Positions 8,050 through 16,808 of a DNA stretch of 64,000 nt are shown piece after piece; the stretch's first letter is position 1; every line of letters starts with the position of its first letter. This DNA comes from an uncultured Alistipes sp. Lineage in GTDB: Bacteria; Bacteroidota; Bacteroidia; Bacteroidales; Rikenellaceae. The stretch spans positions 62,001 to 126,000 of the forward strand of contig CAJUMU010000002.1 in NCBI GenBank assembly GCA_910587675.1, read 5' to 3'. A model generated the notes under the pieces. That model saw only the letters and a program-made list of their open reading frames with translations. It was not told the origin of the DNA and did no database searches. A program made the position numbers and the translations under genes.

Positions 8050-9135
8050 TTATTCGATCCCGTACCGTTTTAGAATCTTCACTATCCGAGGCTGCATGTG
8101 CCGCAGCATGCGGTCGAAACCCAAGTCGGTAGGGTGCGTGCCGTCCGAGGTGGCCGCATGGTCGTCGCCGAGCCAGTCGGCGGAATCGATGAAGAATATG
8201 TTCTTGTCGCGCTTCATTCGCTCGCGCACCGCACGCTCGGCAGCCGATTGTTTGCGCGCTTCGAATTGTTCGGCGCGCGTGCTGAAGTTGCGCGTCTCGC
8301 GCCTTATGGTCTGCATGAATATCAGAGGCGTGCGGGGATGCTTGGCGCGTATTATATCGACGAAACGGTCGAAACGCTCCTCTATGGTCTTGGCGTCGGG
8401 GTTCGAAAAGGTATCGAACACGAAGGCGTCGGCATCGTCGATGTCGGCCAAGTAGGCCGCGAACTCGGGCTGAAGGGTCGACATGCCGCTGAATCCGAGG
8501 TTTACGGCATGAAGTCCCGTCCGACGGCCGAAGAGCGACGGATAGCTCATTCCCGCGCGTCCCGCCGCCGCGCCGTGGGTTATGCTCGATCCGTGGAATA
8601 TTATCTTGCGGCGGAAAGGGTTCTCGGCGGCTGCGATGGCGCTGCCGTCGTCGATGCCTATCTCCAGTCGGTCGACACGGTCGAACAGAGGCAGATAGAG
8701 CAGGCACAGCTTCTCGCCCTCGGCCATGTCGCTCACGATCGCCGCTTCGTGCTTGTCGTTCTTGCCGCCCGTTCGGGGGTGCCCTACGCCCGCGAAGACC
8801 CACCGTCCGTCGCGCATTATGTAGAGGTCGAGCCCCTTTTGCGTCGCGGCCGACATGTTTACCCCCGCGTTGCGTCCTGAGGTGTTCCATCGGGCGCGGA
8901 TGGTTTTGCTGTCGGTGCGGAATACGATGGCGATCCCCGTCGAGTATCCGCAATAGGCCTCGGTCTTTTCGGGGACGGCGTATACCGATGTGTCTATGCG
9001 GTCGTACGGTCGGGCTGTAGGCAGAGCCTTGCCTATTATGGTGAGGGTGGCGGCGTCGACGTAACGCGTCGGTTCGGCGGCGAATGCGCGTGTGAGCGAC
9101 AGCAGCAGCGCGGCGAGGAGCAGTTTGGTTTTCAT
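8050..9135 (-). CDS. Secreted SGNH/GDSL-family hydrolase
   Basis: The 361-residue protein has a signal peptide (about 1-20). Residues about 25-165 form a beta-rich N-terminal domain of the type found before SGNH esterases. The catalytic domain begins at about 175 with HGSSITHG (nucleophile around Ser184) and ends with DGTHPTDLGF (Asp331 and His334), the D-x-x-H of block V. These proteins are usually carbohydrate esterases that remove acetyl groups from polysaccharides. The second residue of the GDS-like motif is Ser rather than Asp, common in this subgroup. It is divergent from the outer-membrane protein gene at 9239, and no polysaccharide locus surrounds it. Confidence 0.82.
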   Translation of the reverse strand: MKTKLLLAALLLSLTRAFAAEPTRYVDAATLTIIGKALPTARPYDRIDTSVYAVPEKTEAYCGYSTGIAIVFRTDSKTIRARWNTSGRNAGVNMSAATQKGLDLYIMRDGRWVFAGVGHPRTGGKNDKHEAAIVSDMAEGEKLCLLYLPLFDRVDRLEIGIDDGSAIAAAENPFRRKIIFHGSSITHGAAAGRAGMSYPSLFGRRTGLHAVNLGFSGMSTLQPEFAAYLADIDDADAFVFDTFSNPDAKTIEERFDRFVDIIRAKHPRTPLIFMQTIRRETRNFSTRAEQFEARKQSAAERAVRERMKRDKNIFFIDSADWLGDDHAATSDGTHPTDLGFDRMLRHMQPRIVKILKRYGIE

Positions 9136-9154
9136 GGTGTTCGAAGTTTATATG

Positions 9155-9162
9155 CAAATATA
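9155..9162 (-). promoter_or_regulatory. Candidate -7 element for the SGNH hydrolase
   Basis: The minus strand reads TATATTTG about 20 nt upstream of the start codon. No clear -33 TTTG was found at the usual distance. Confidence 0.45.
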
Positions 9163-9208
9163 GCCTTTTTATGCTTGTCGGCGTATGCCGCATAGCCTAA
9201 AAATATTA

Positions 9209-9216
9209 TATATTTG
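9209..9216 (+). promoter_or_regulatory. Candidate -7 element for the outer-membrane efflux gene
   Basis: TATATTTG lies 22 nt before the ATG at 9239, giving a very short leader. The -33 region is not recognisable. Confidence 0.45.
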
Positions 9217-9238
9217 CCGCATGCGAATACTATGATTT

Positions 9239-10684
9239 ATGAGAGAATTTTTTCGTATCGTCGTTGTCGCGCTCGCGGCTGCGGCGTCGATAGCCTGTAA
9301 CCGCGAGGTGTATATGCCTCAGGTAGAGGAGATCGTATCCGATTCGGCGCGATATGTAATGCCCGAATCGCATTACGGCATTTCGGCGGATACCACGTCG
9401 GCCGCCCGTATCAAACGTTACGATTTCTATACCGACCGCCATCTGCGACAAATCATCGACACCGCGCTGGCGGCCAATCCCTCGATCCGCATAGCCGTGT
9501 TGCAGATCGAGGAGGCCGAAGCCTATTTCCGCCGCAGCCGCCGCGAGAGATTGCCTGAGGTGACGGCCGATCTGTCGGCGAGTTATACCGATGCGGGTTA
9601 TGGTCGCGCCCCCATGGAAGATCATCTGTTTCGGCTCGGCGCTTCGTGGGAGATCGACATCTGGGGGCGTCTGAAAAGTTTGCGTAAAGCGCAGGCGCAT
9701 AAACTGATGCAGAGCGTCGCCGCAGCCAATGCCGTGCGAACCCGCATAATAGCCGATGCGGCGGCGTTGTATTACCGTTTGATTATCCTCGATGCTCGGC
9801 GTATCTCCGTCGAGCAGAGCATAAGCCGCAACGACAGTATCGTTACGGGGTGCAATATTTTGATCGACGCGGCGGCGTGGGAGAAGTCGGACGGAGAGAA
9901 GAGAGCCAAGCTGTTGCCGCATGCGCAGATGGTGCGCGAACAGGCGGCGTCGGAACTCTATGCCTCGAAAGCAGAGTTGCCCGATATCGAGGCCGAGATA
10001 TTCATCACGCAGAATACGTTGAACCGCCTGCTGGGCCGTACCGACGGCGAGTTGCCGCGTTCGAGCGTGGAGAAGGTATTCGAACAGAGTATGTTCCGCG
10101 ACAGTATCGCTGTCGGCATTCCCGCCCAATTGCTTCGCAACCGTCCCGATATAATAGCTGCCGAAGAGCAACTGTTCTCCGATTACGATCTCACGCGCGC
10201 CGCGCAGGCGGCTCTTTATCCGCGTTTGACGCTCAAGGGCGACGTCGGTCTCGAGACCCGCAGCATGGCGCACTGGTTCGACCTGCCGTCGGCCTTGTTG
10301 TACAATGCTTTCGCAGGTTTGACGCAACCGTTGTTCCGACGCGGAGATCTGCGCATGCAACGCCGCGTGCGCGAGGTGCGTCAAAGCGTTTCGTTCATGC
10401 GTTTGCGCGATGCCGTGCTTGCGGCGCAGTGCGAGGTATCCAACACTATGATGCGTTACGCGTCTGCCCGTCGGCGTGTCATTATCTATTATTCTCAGGT
10501 AGGATCGCTTCGTCAGGCGATGGCTCATGCCCGACAGCTCATGTCGTCGGGCGGGTCGTATCTCGACGTGTGGGCGGCGCAGACGCGATTGCTGCAAGCC
10601 GAAAAGAATCTCTACAACGCCATGCTCACGATGTTCGACCAACGCATAGCCCTATATCGCGAACTCGGCGGCGGTTGGAGATAG
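9239..10684 (+). CDS. TolC/NodT-type outer-membrane efflux lipoprotein
   Basis: The 481-residue protein carries a lipoprotein signal ending ASIAC, with Cys20 as the lipidation site. The body has the duplicated helical pattern of outer-membrane factors: long alternating helices rich in Ala, Arg and Glu, with conserved FRLGASWEIDIWGRLKS (about 130-146) and LLRNRPDIIAAEEQL (about 299-313), typical of the OprM/NodT branch. Such proteins form a trimeric channel that works with an RND or MacAB-type inner-membrane pump. No pump or adaptor gene is adjacent, so it is an orphan channel that must recruit a partner encoded elsewhere. Confidence 0.88.
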   Translation: MREFFRIVVVALAAAASIACNREVYMPQVEEIVSDSARYVMPESHYGISADTTSAARIKRYDFYTDRHLRQIIDTALAANPSIRIAVLQIEEAEAYFRRSRRERLPEVTADLSASYTDAGYGRAPMEDHLFRLGASWEIDIWGRLKSLRKAQAHKLMQSVAAANAVRTRIIADAAALYYRLIILDARRISVEQSISRNDSIVTGCNILIDAAAWEKSDGEKRAKLLPHAQMVREQAASELYASKAELPDIEAEIFITQNTLNRLLGRTDGELPRSSVEKVFEQSMFRDSIAVGIPAQLLRNRPDIIAAEEQLFSDYDLTRAAQAALYPRLTLKGDVGLETRSMAHWFDLPSALLYNAFAGLTQPLFRRGDLRMQRRVREVRQSVSFMRLRDAVLAAQCEVSNTMMRYASARRRVIIYYSQVGSLRQAMAHARQLMSSGGSYLDVWAAQTRLLQAEKNLYNAMLTMFDQRIALYRELGGGWR

Positions 10685-10738
10685 GGGTAGAGGAGGAATA
10701 AGTGTATGGCATTCGATGCGTTTGTTGCGAATTTTGAC

Positions 10739-10746
10739 TATATTTG
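10739..10746 (+). promoter_or_regulatory. Candidate -7 element of the peptide transporter
   Basis: TATATTTG lies 53 nt before the ATG at 10800. A TTTG occurs at 10721-10724, but the 14-nt spacer is shorter than usual. Confidence 0.4.
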
Positions 10747-10799
10747 TGTCGAATTTGCGAAAAGCGACTCTATTAACACACTAAAACTACTGATAAACT

Positions 10800-12323
10800 A
10801 TGTTCAAAGGACAACCAAAAGGTTTGTACGCTTTGGCGCTCGCCAATACGGGCGAACGTTTCGGCTACTACACCATGCTTGCCGTGTTCGTGCTCTATCT
10901 GAAGGCCAATTTCGGGCTTTCGGCGGCCGACGCGGGTCAAATCTATTCGACGTTCCTCATGTTCGTCTACTTCCTGCCTTTCGTCGGCGGTATCTTGGCC
11001 GACAAGTTCGGTTACGGCAAGATGGTCACGATCGGAATATTCATCATGTTCCTCGGCTACGCTTTCCTGTCCCTGCCGTTGGGCACGGGCGGTATGGCTC
11101 TGGCGGGTATGTACGGAGCGTTGCTGCTTATCAGTTGCGGCACGGGACTCTTCAAGGGCAACCTTCAGGTGCTGGTAGGCAATCTGTACGACAATCCCGA
11201 GTATGAGTCGAAGCGCGATTCGGCGTTCTCGATCTTCTATATGGCCATCAACATCGGCGCGCTGTTCGCACCGTCGGCCGCAGTGGGCATAAAGAATTAT
11301 GCCATAAACTCGCTCGGATTGGACGAGGGTACGGCCTATCACTTCGCTTTCGCCGTGGCGTGCGTATCGCTCATCGTCTCGATAGCCATCTATTACGCTT
11401 TCCGCGGCACGTTCAAGCATGCCGAGGGCGGCGCCAAGAAGAAAGCGAGCGCGCAGGAGCCCGTGCGCGAGCTTTCGAAGGAGGAGACCAAGTCGCGTAT
11501 CGTGGCCCTCTGCCTCGTGTTCGCCGTGGTGATCTTCTTCTGGATGGCGTTCCACCAGAACGGACTTACGCTTACCTATTTCGCCGACGAGTTCACCCGC
11601 GACAGCAGTTCGGGCGCGGAGAGCATGTTGTTCAACGTATGGAACCTCGTGCTGGTGATCTTCATCGTGTATGCGCTCTTCTCGCTGTTCCAGAGCGATT
11701 CGACCAAAGGTCGCGCGATATCGGCGGGCGTTATAGCCGCTTCGGCCGCCGTGCTCGTCGCGCAGTATATGCGTCTGCCTGCCGAGACCAAGGTCGACGC
11801 AGAGATATTCCAGCAGTTCAACCCCTTCTTCGTGGTGGCTCTGACTCCCGTGTCGATCGCGCTCTTCAGCCGACTCGCCAAGGCGGGCAAGGAACCTTCG
11901 GCGCCCCGCAAGATCGGTATGGGTATGTTGGTGGCCGCGTTGGGTTATGTCATCATGACCGTGGGCTCGATGCACCTGCTCAGCCCCGCCGAGCAGGCTG
12001 CCGCGATGGGCACTTCGGCCGCGACGTTCGTGTCGCCCAACTGGCTTATCTCGACCTATCTGGTGCTGACGTTCGCCGAGCTGCTGCTCTCGCCGATGGG
12101 TATCTCGTTCGTGTCGAAGGTGGCCCCCCCCAAGTATAAGGGTATGATGATGGGCGGATGGTTCGTCGCGACGGCCATCGGCAACAAGCTCACCAGCGTA
12201 TGTTCGTCGCTGTGGGGCGAGCTGCCTCTGGTTGTGGTTTGGGGCGTTCTTATCGGACTCTGCCTCCTCTCGGCCGTGTTCATCTTCTCGATAATGAAGA
12301 AGCTCGAATCGGCGACCAAATAG
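10800..12323 (+). CDS. POT/PTR-family proton-coupled peptide transporter
   Basis: The 507-residue polytopic protein has about 13-14 hydrophobic segments. The N-terminal signature ALANTGERFGYYTM corresponds to the ExxERFxYY motif of POT transporters, and FYMAINIGAL in the fourth/fifth helix region matches the second PTR signature. POT proteins import di- and tripeptides with protons. The first Glu of ExxER, implicated in proton coupling, is Asn here. A C8 run (12124-12131) encodes part of KVAPPKYKG near the C-terminus. It is a single-gene unit closed by a terminator. Confidence 0.9.
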   Translation: MFKGQPKGLYALALANTGERFGYYTMLAVFVLYLKANFGLSAADAGQIYSTFLMFVYFLPFVGGILADKFGYGKMVTIGIFIMFLGYAFLSLPLGTGGMALAGMYGALLLISCGTGLFKGNLQVLVGNLYDNPEYESKRDSAFSIFYMAINIGALFAPSAAVGIKNYAINSLGLDEGTAYHFAFAVACVSLIVSIAIYYAFRGTFKHAEGGAKKKASAQEPVRELSKEETKSRIVALCLVFAVVIFFWMAFHQNGLTLTYFADEFTRDSSSGAESMLFNVWNLVLVIFIVYALFSLFQSDSTKGRAISAGVIAASAAVLVAQYMRLPAETKVDAEIFQQFNPFFVVALTPVSIALFSRLAKAGKEPSAPRKIGMGMLVAALGYVIMTVGSMHLLSPAEQAAAMGTSAATFVSPNWLISTYLVLTFAELLLSPMGISFVSKVAPPKYKGMMMGGWFVATAIGNKLTSVCSSLWGELPLVVVWGVLIGLCLLSAVFIFSIMKKLESATK

Positions 12324-12345
12324 TCGTCGGTCGATATCGATACCG

Positions 12346-12380
12346 CGGGGCTGCCTTTTTTCGGGCGGCCCCGTTGTTTT
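12346..12380 (+). terminator. Terminator of the peptide transporter gene
   Basis: CGGGGCTGCC (12346-12355) pairs with GGCGGCCCCG (12364-12373), with one G-U pair, around an 8-nt loop. TTGTTTT follows. Confidence 0.8.
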
Positions 12381-12409
12381 ACACTCTGCGGATGTTTGCG
12401 ATATGCGCG

Positions 12410-12455
12410 AAAAACGAACCGCCCCTGCCGCGCGGAATGCGGACAGGGGCGGGTT
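12410..12455 (-). terminator. Terminator of the fimbrial operon
   Basis: Read on the minus strand, AACCCGCCCCTG pairs with CAGGGGCGGTT (one bulged base), followed by GTTTTT. It lies 25 nt past the stop codon of the last fimbrillin gene and faces the transporter terminator. Confidence 0.75.
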
Positions 12456-12479
12456 GCGTTTATGCGGTAGCGGCTACCT

Positions 12480-15443
12480 CTACTTCGATTCGCGTACGGG
12501 GCGTACGGTGAATCCGTATGAGTTGTTCGTGCCTCCGTTTATGGCGATATTTTGTGATGCCTCTCGGCGGTCAAGATAGAACAACAGCGCACTGCTATTA
12601 CCGCCGGTAGTAAACGCAGTCGTTATCACGAATGTCAGATCGGCATGCGCGGGCCATGTAGTATTTTGCACATAGTCGGGAATTGTGGGTGATTTTGCCG
12701 ATCCCATGTCGCGCAAACCCGTGGCAGGGAAAAAGATTTTAGGTTCGCCGCCACCCGGTTGCAAAGATAGTTTCCAACCTATACGAATGCCGTTTTCATT
12801 GAATATATCTTCGAGTCCGTTGGCATGTGCTGCATTGAGAGCATTTACACCCGCATTGCCGAATTGCGAGAAAGCATTGGGGGTAGGTACGTTATACCCC
12901 ACAGGGCATGGGTCGTATATGGTTTTCACGACCTTGGCACCGTTGGGAGCATCGAATTTTCTCGAAGATGATGTTTTATCCAATTGCGAATTCCAATAAT
13001 TCATGATGGTCTTTTGTCCCGGCTTGCCGTCGGGTCCCATCGTCTTCGATCCGTCGTGCCAGTGACGTCGCCGATAGTTATGATCTTCTTTGATATCTCC
13101 GCTCACGGTCGTTTCATCATAGCTGTGCATAAAGAACAGATAGGGTTGGCGTATAGCCTCACCGATCGATACGCCGCTTTCGGCCGGTCGGAAGTCGTAT
13201 TCAGGGGCGCTCGGATAGCAAACCTTGTTTTGCATGTTGTATTGCGTTTGCAGGTCGGTGGCCAACGATGCGGCTCGGTCCAATGTTTCACTGTTATACA
13301 CGCCTCCGAGCATGGGATCCTTGCGTCCCCATTGGTAATAGGTGTTGTCGCCCGCTGCCGATTCCACTATTTCGGGTTGCACGAATGTATCCTTGTATTC
13401 CTCGATTTTCTTCGTCGCCTTGCCGTCGGGCAGGGTGAAGGTGAAACGGAGCTTGAAGGTGCGTTCTTTGTCGCCTCCGTGAGGCTCGCAGAAGCCGAGG
13501 TTGCAGGGTGCGAAGTAATATTCGGCGTCGCCTTCGATACCATCTTTGCGTATCGCTTTCAAATCTGTCGTACCGTCCCATTTGGATGGCGTAACCCAGA
13601 TGTGCCAGCTCCATAAGATGGTTTTGGCGGCATTGCGGATCGCTATCACGGCGTTGCCCTGCGTAAGCGTCTGTTTCGCGACGCGAAACCGAACCATGTC
13701 GTTCTCGTATTTCACCTCGGTCACCAGATCGGGAGCATCCTGCCATACGAGTACGGCATCGGCTATTCCGTCGATTTTGGGCTTGGTGATATATTTGTTG
13801 TCGTGGTCGACGAATTGTGTCAGCACATAGGCTTGGGTTTCGGCGGGGACTGTGCCTTGGTATATGTAGGCTTTTGTGTTTGTTGTGCCGCCCGCACCTC
13901 GCGCATTGCCGTATATGGTCGGCAGAGAGTAATAACCGTGGTCGTGTATCACATAGCAGTTGGCCGTTTCGCCGCCTTGTGAGAGGTCGTACGGAGCCGT
14001 TGCCGAGCCGATGCCTTTATCGGTAAGCAGTCCTTTCTTTACGAACGGTTCGCGCAGTTTCTCGAACGACTGTTGCGGCTTCAGCTTAATGCGTCCCGCG
14101 ACTTGAGTTGTCGGCTTGGCGTCCTCTGCGGGCTCGGTGTCGGGAATCCACTCTCCCGCGGTCCAATCCGACCAAACGCCATCTTCGGTAGAGGTGGCAT
14201 ATTCTACCGTATAGGGTAGGGCGACGATAGGCGCCTTATCACCTTGTCCTTCTTGGGCGACATAGGCGTATGCCGCCAATTTCACGCCGAAAATATCGCC
14301 CGAGGGATGTACATCGGTTCGGGTCGGCGTCAAGTCCACTTTGGGTTTGATAGCCACGCCCGTCGACGAGATCGAGTAGGTCACCTTGCGTCCCGCGGGC
14401 CATGTCTTGCCTTTGAGCGAGGCGGTGAGGGTGCGATCGCTCTGCGAGAGGTTGTCGCGGAACTTGATCGTAATCGCGGCGCCGTCGGGCAGAGTCTGCG
14501 GGATCATCATGAGCGTCAGTTTGTCGCCGATGATCGGGGTGTCGGGTTTCGTATAGGAGTTGTCGTCGGACGTGTCGGGCAGAGTGATCTCCTTCGTTAT
14601 CGTGAAGGTGCGCAGGTCGCCCGACGCGGTCCATTTTCCGCTGCCTATCGTATGCGTGCCGCTACCGTACACTCCCGAAATCTTCACTTCGGTTATTTTG
14701 CCGCCGAGCATGGCATCGCCCGCCTTTATGGTGACGGCGGTGAGCGCGTGGCCGAACGCAAGATTTACGTCGCCGCTGCTCGCCGCGTCGCAGTCGGCCG
14801 TGGCGGTCATGATATCCAACTGCTCCTCGGGATCGTCGGGTACCGTATAGGTTATGCTCGGTTTGTCGTCGGCGTGGCTGAGCGCACCTTTAAGACTCTC
14901 GTCCGACGAGTGGGGAGCATAGGCATAGAATGTTACGGTTCCCGATCCCGGGCGGTGGATTACCGTGCCGTCGTCGGCGGCCCACGGCGATTTGTCCGTC
15001 GCGCGGGTCATCTTCAGATCGTGGGCGACGTTGGTGGTCATTCCGTCCGCGTTGTTTCCCGTAGTGCGACAGATACCCGACAGTCCGAACGAAGCGTGGA
15101 AATCCTCGATCTTGCCGATTTGCGTTCCGCGTGTTTCGGGCTTTTCCGCCGCCGTGTCGTCCTGCTCCGCGATCTCGGTTACGAGATAGAGCGGTTCCGC
15201 GCCGTCCGAACGCGTCATTTTGTCGACGTACAGGCCCGTCGTTCGTTCCGCGCGTTCTTCCGTGCCCTCGGTCCACGCTTCGGGCACCGATACGCCGAAT
15301 GCGAACGGTGTGTCGAGGTCGGGAATCGTCTCGTCGAATCCGTTGTTCGTACACGAAGCCGCCATCCACGCCGCGCAGCACGCGAGGGTGCGGCACGCGG
15401 TTCGGAGCGTGAAACTATGGTTGTAAGAATTTCGTTTTTTCAT
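12480..15443 (-). CDS. Large fimbrillin-family lipoprotein with FISUMP-like C-terminus
   Basis: The 987-residue protein has a lipoprotein signal ending MAASC (Cys31), the entry route of Bacteroidales type V pilins. Residues about 40-360 resemble fimbrillin (Mfa-like) domains, including an FYAYAPHSS run and the strand LAFGHALTAVTIKAG. The C-terminal part has YDPCPVGYNVPTPNAFSQFG, FFPATGLRDMG and a terminal YGFTVRPVRE. These are features of the FISUMP-type domain found at the end of long Bacteroidales surface proteins. Size and terminal position in the operon suggest a minor or tip pilin rather than the main subunit. A strong hairpin precedes it. Confidence 0.78.
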   Translation of the reverse strand: MKKRNSYNHSFTLRTACRTLACCAAWMAASCTNNGFDETIPDLDTPFAFGVSVPEAWTEGTEERAERTTGLYVDKMTRSDGAEPLYLVTEIAEQDDTAAEKPETRGTQIGKIEDFHASFGLSGICRTTGNNADGMTTNVAHDLKMTRATDKSPWAADDGTVIHRPGSGTVTFYAYAPHSSDESLKGALSHADDKPSITYTVPDDPEEQLDIMTATADCDAASSGDVNLAFGHALTAVTIKAGDAMLGGKITEVKISGVYGSGTHTIGSGKWTASGDLRTFTITKEITLPDTSDDNSYTKPDTPIIGDKLTLMMIPQTLPDGAAITIKFRDNLSQSDRTLTASLKGKTWPAGRKVTYSISSTGVAIKPKVDLTPTRTDVHPSGDIFGVKLAAYAYVAQEGQGDKAPIVALPYTVEYATSTEDGVWSDWTAGEWIPDTEPAEDAKPTTQVAGRIKLKPQQSFEKLREPFVKKGLLTDKGIGSATAPYDLSQGGETANCYVIHDHGYYSLPTIYGNARGAGGTTNTKAYIYQGTVPAETQAYVLTQFVDHDNKYITKPKIDGIADAVLVWQDAPDLVTEVKYENDMVRFRVAKQTLTQGNAVIAIRNAAKTILWSWHIWVTPSKWDGTTDLKAIRKDGIEGDAEYYFAPCNLGFCEPHGGDKERTFKLRFTFTLPDGKATKKIEEYKDTFVQPEIVESAAGDNTYYQWGRKDPMLGGVYNSETLDRAASLATDLQTQYNMQNKVCYPSAPEYDFRPAESGVSIGEAIRQPYLFFMHSYDETTVSGDIKEDHNYRRRHWHDGSKTMGPDGKPGQKTIMNYWNSQLDKTSSSRKFDAPNGAKVVKTIYDPCPVGYNVPTPNAFSQFGNAGVNALNAAHANGLEDIFNENGIRIGWKLSLQPGGGEPKIFFPATGLRDMGSAKSPTIPDYVQNTTWPAHADLTFVITTAFTTGGNSSALLFYLDRREASQNIAINGGTNNSYGFTVRPVRESK

Positions 15444-15481
15444 TGTCGCCGTCTCGTGAGTGTGAAGTTGTGTGGAATGAA

Positions 15482-15512
15482 ACGGGGCGGCGGATCATTG
15501 TCGCCGCCCCGT
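15482..15512 (-). terminator. Strong intergenic hairpin between the two fimbrillin genes
   Basis: ACGGGGCGGCG (15482-15492) pairs perfectly over 11 bp with CGCCGCCCCGT (15502-15512) around a 9-nt loop. On the minus strand TTTCATT follows, a weak U tract, so it probably lowers read-through from the first to the second fimbrillin gene or stabilises the upstream mRNA end. Confidence 0.6.
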
Positions 15513-15536
15513 ATTCAGGATCGCTGTTTCGAGCGA

Positions 15537-16763
15537 TTATTGCATGCCGATATTTTCGTTCTGCACCGCGTTGGTCCAATCGCCCACGGTTACGGTGAAC
15601 TTGATCGGCTGTTCCAGCACGTTGTCTCCCGTATCTTTGTCCTCGGGTTTCTCTACTGCTTTGGGCAGACCGTCGGGCAATGCAGGCGGATACACGCCCG
15701 CGCCGCTCTTGCTGCCGCAGAATTCGAGATTGTAGATATATTTCTTGTTAGGCAGCCACTCCGTGTTGATGGGCACGCAAGTGTAGCCGTATGCCGTGCG
15801 GTCGAATTTGTCGCTTACGGGGAAGATCTGGTGGTAGTGGTAACCGCCCTCCGAGTGTATCGGGCCGTCATCTGCGGACGTGTCCGAATCTGCGTTGGGG
15901 TGCGTCTCGCCTTTATGCTTCAGCTCCACGCGGCAGAGTACGAGGATATAGGCGCCGTTCTCGGCATTAGGCTTATCGTTGACCAGATCCCACTTGTCTA
16001 ACTGTTGGGGAATCAGCATCAGGCTCGAGTTGTCGCTACCGCCGATCAGGGTGGTGTTGGTGCTCGTGAGCTTGGTTGCATTATTCAACTCCAGACCATA
16101 GAAAGTCTTGTCGCCCGAGAGATCCCATTTCATGTGATTATTGTCCGTCGCTTGGCTGTCGAATGAGAGCGTGCCCGTGGGTTTGGCGTTTACGATCCAT
16201 GCGCCCGCTACCGTGACCTCGCGCGAACCGTCCGTCGAACCCGACTTGGCGTTCACCACCACCTGCGACATGGCGTGGTGGAAATTGAGCGTGACGTTCG
16301 ATCCCGTCGATACGTCGCGTTGCGCTTCGGTGTAAGCCACTATAAGATCCTCGTGGTCTTTACCCGGGTTGTCCGTGCCCGATTTGGGGGTGTATGCGCC
16401 GAACGACTGTCCTTTGGCGGTGATATTAGGAGTTACCTTGATATCATAGGGCCCGTAAGCCCAGAAACGCACCTTGTTTATGCCGCTGGGCCAGTATTGG
16501 GGCGTGGCGAACTCGAAATAGTTACTGCCTTCGGCTTTAGAGGCTTTCAGACCGTCGATGAACATGGGGTAATCCATCGCGTCGGCATATACTCTGATAT
16601 CTTTCAGTTTTTCGAGCGTTGTCTCGGTGGCGCGGCTGATGCGCGTGTTGAATGTAATGGCGTCGTCGGACGTATAACCCGAGCGAGACTCCTCTTTCGA
16701 ACATGAAGCAAGCATAAGCGATACCATGCCTGCCATCCCTAAAAGTTTCACTTTTGCGTTCAT
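15537..16763 (-). CDS. Fimbrillin-family (Mfa-like) lipoprotein, probable main pilin
   Basis: The 408-residue protein has a lipoprotein signal ending LMLASC (Cys21). The body is beta-rich with a VTLNFHHAMSQVVVNAKSG run, the conserved F-x-H-x-x-[SA] core of fimbrillin domains, and an FWAYGPYD strand. It finishes with a hydrophobic-alternating strand (KFTVTVGDWTN) like the C-terminal donor strands of type V pilins. After lipidation and outer-membrane export, an arginine protease normally trims such pilins; candidate Arg residues lie in the ISRATETT region. It follows the DUF5119 gene and precedes the large fimbrillin. Confidence 0.82.
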   Translation of the reverse strand: MNAKVKLLGMAGMVSLMLASCSKEESRSGYTSDDAITFNTRISRATETTLEKLKDIRVYADAMDYPMFIDGLKASKAEGSNYFEFATPQYWPSGINKVRFWAYGPYDIKVTPNITAKGQSFGAYTPKSGTDNPGKDHEDLIVAYTEAQRDVSTGSNVTLNFHHAMSQVVVNAKSGSTDGSREVTVAGAWIVNAKPTGTLSFDSQATDNNHMKWDLSGDKTFYGLELNNATKLTSTNTTLIGGSDNSSLMLIPQQLDKWDLVNDKPNAENGAYILVLCRVELKHKGETHPNADSDTSADDGPIHSEGGYHYHQIFPVSDKFDRTAYGYTCVPINTEWLPNKKYIYNLEFCGSKSGAGVYPPALPDGLPKAVEKPEDKDTGDNVLEQPIKFTVTVGDWTNAVQNENIGMQ

Positions 16764-16808
16764 GATTGATGTTTGTTTTTATTGTTATCTATCTTTCTTT
16801 TCCTATCG

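Noticed and set aside
8050..9193. Longer start for the SGNH hydrolase on the minus strand beginning near 9193
   Set aside because: The frame from 9193 is a different reading frame with Arg/His-rich sequence. The frame starting at 9135 gives a signal peptide and the catalytic motifs.
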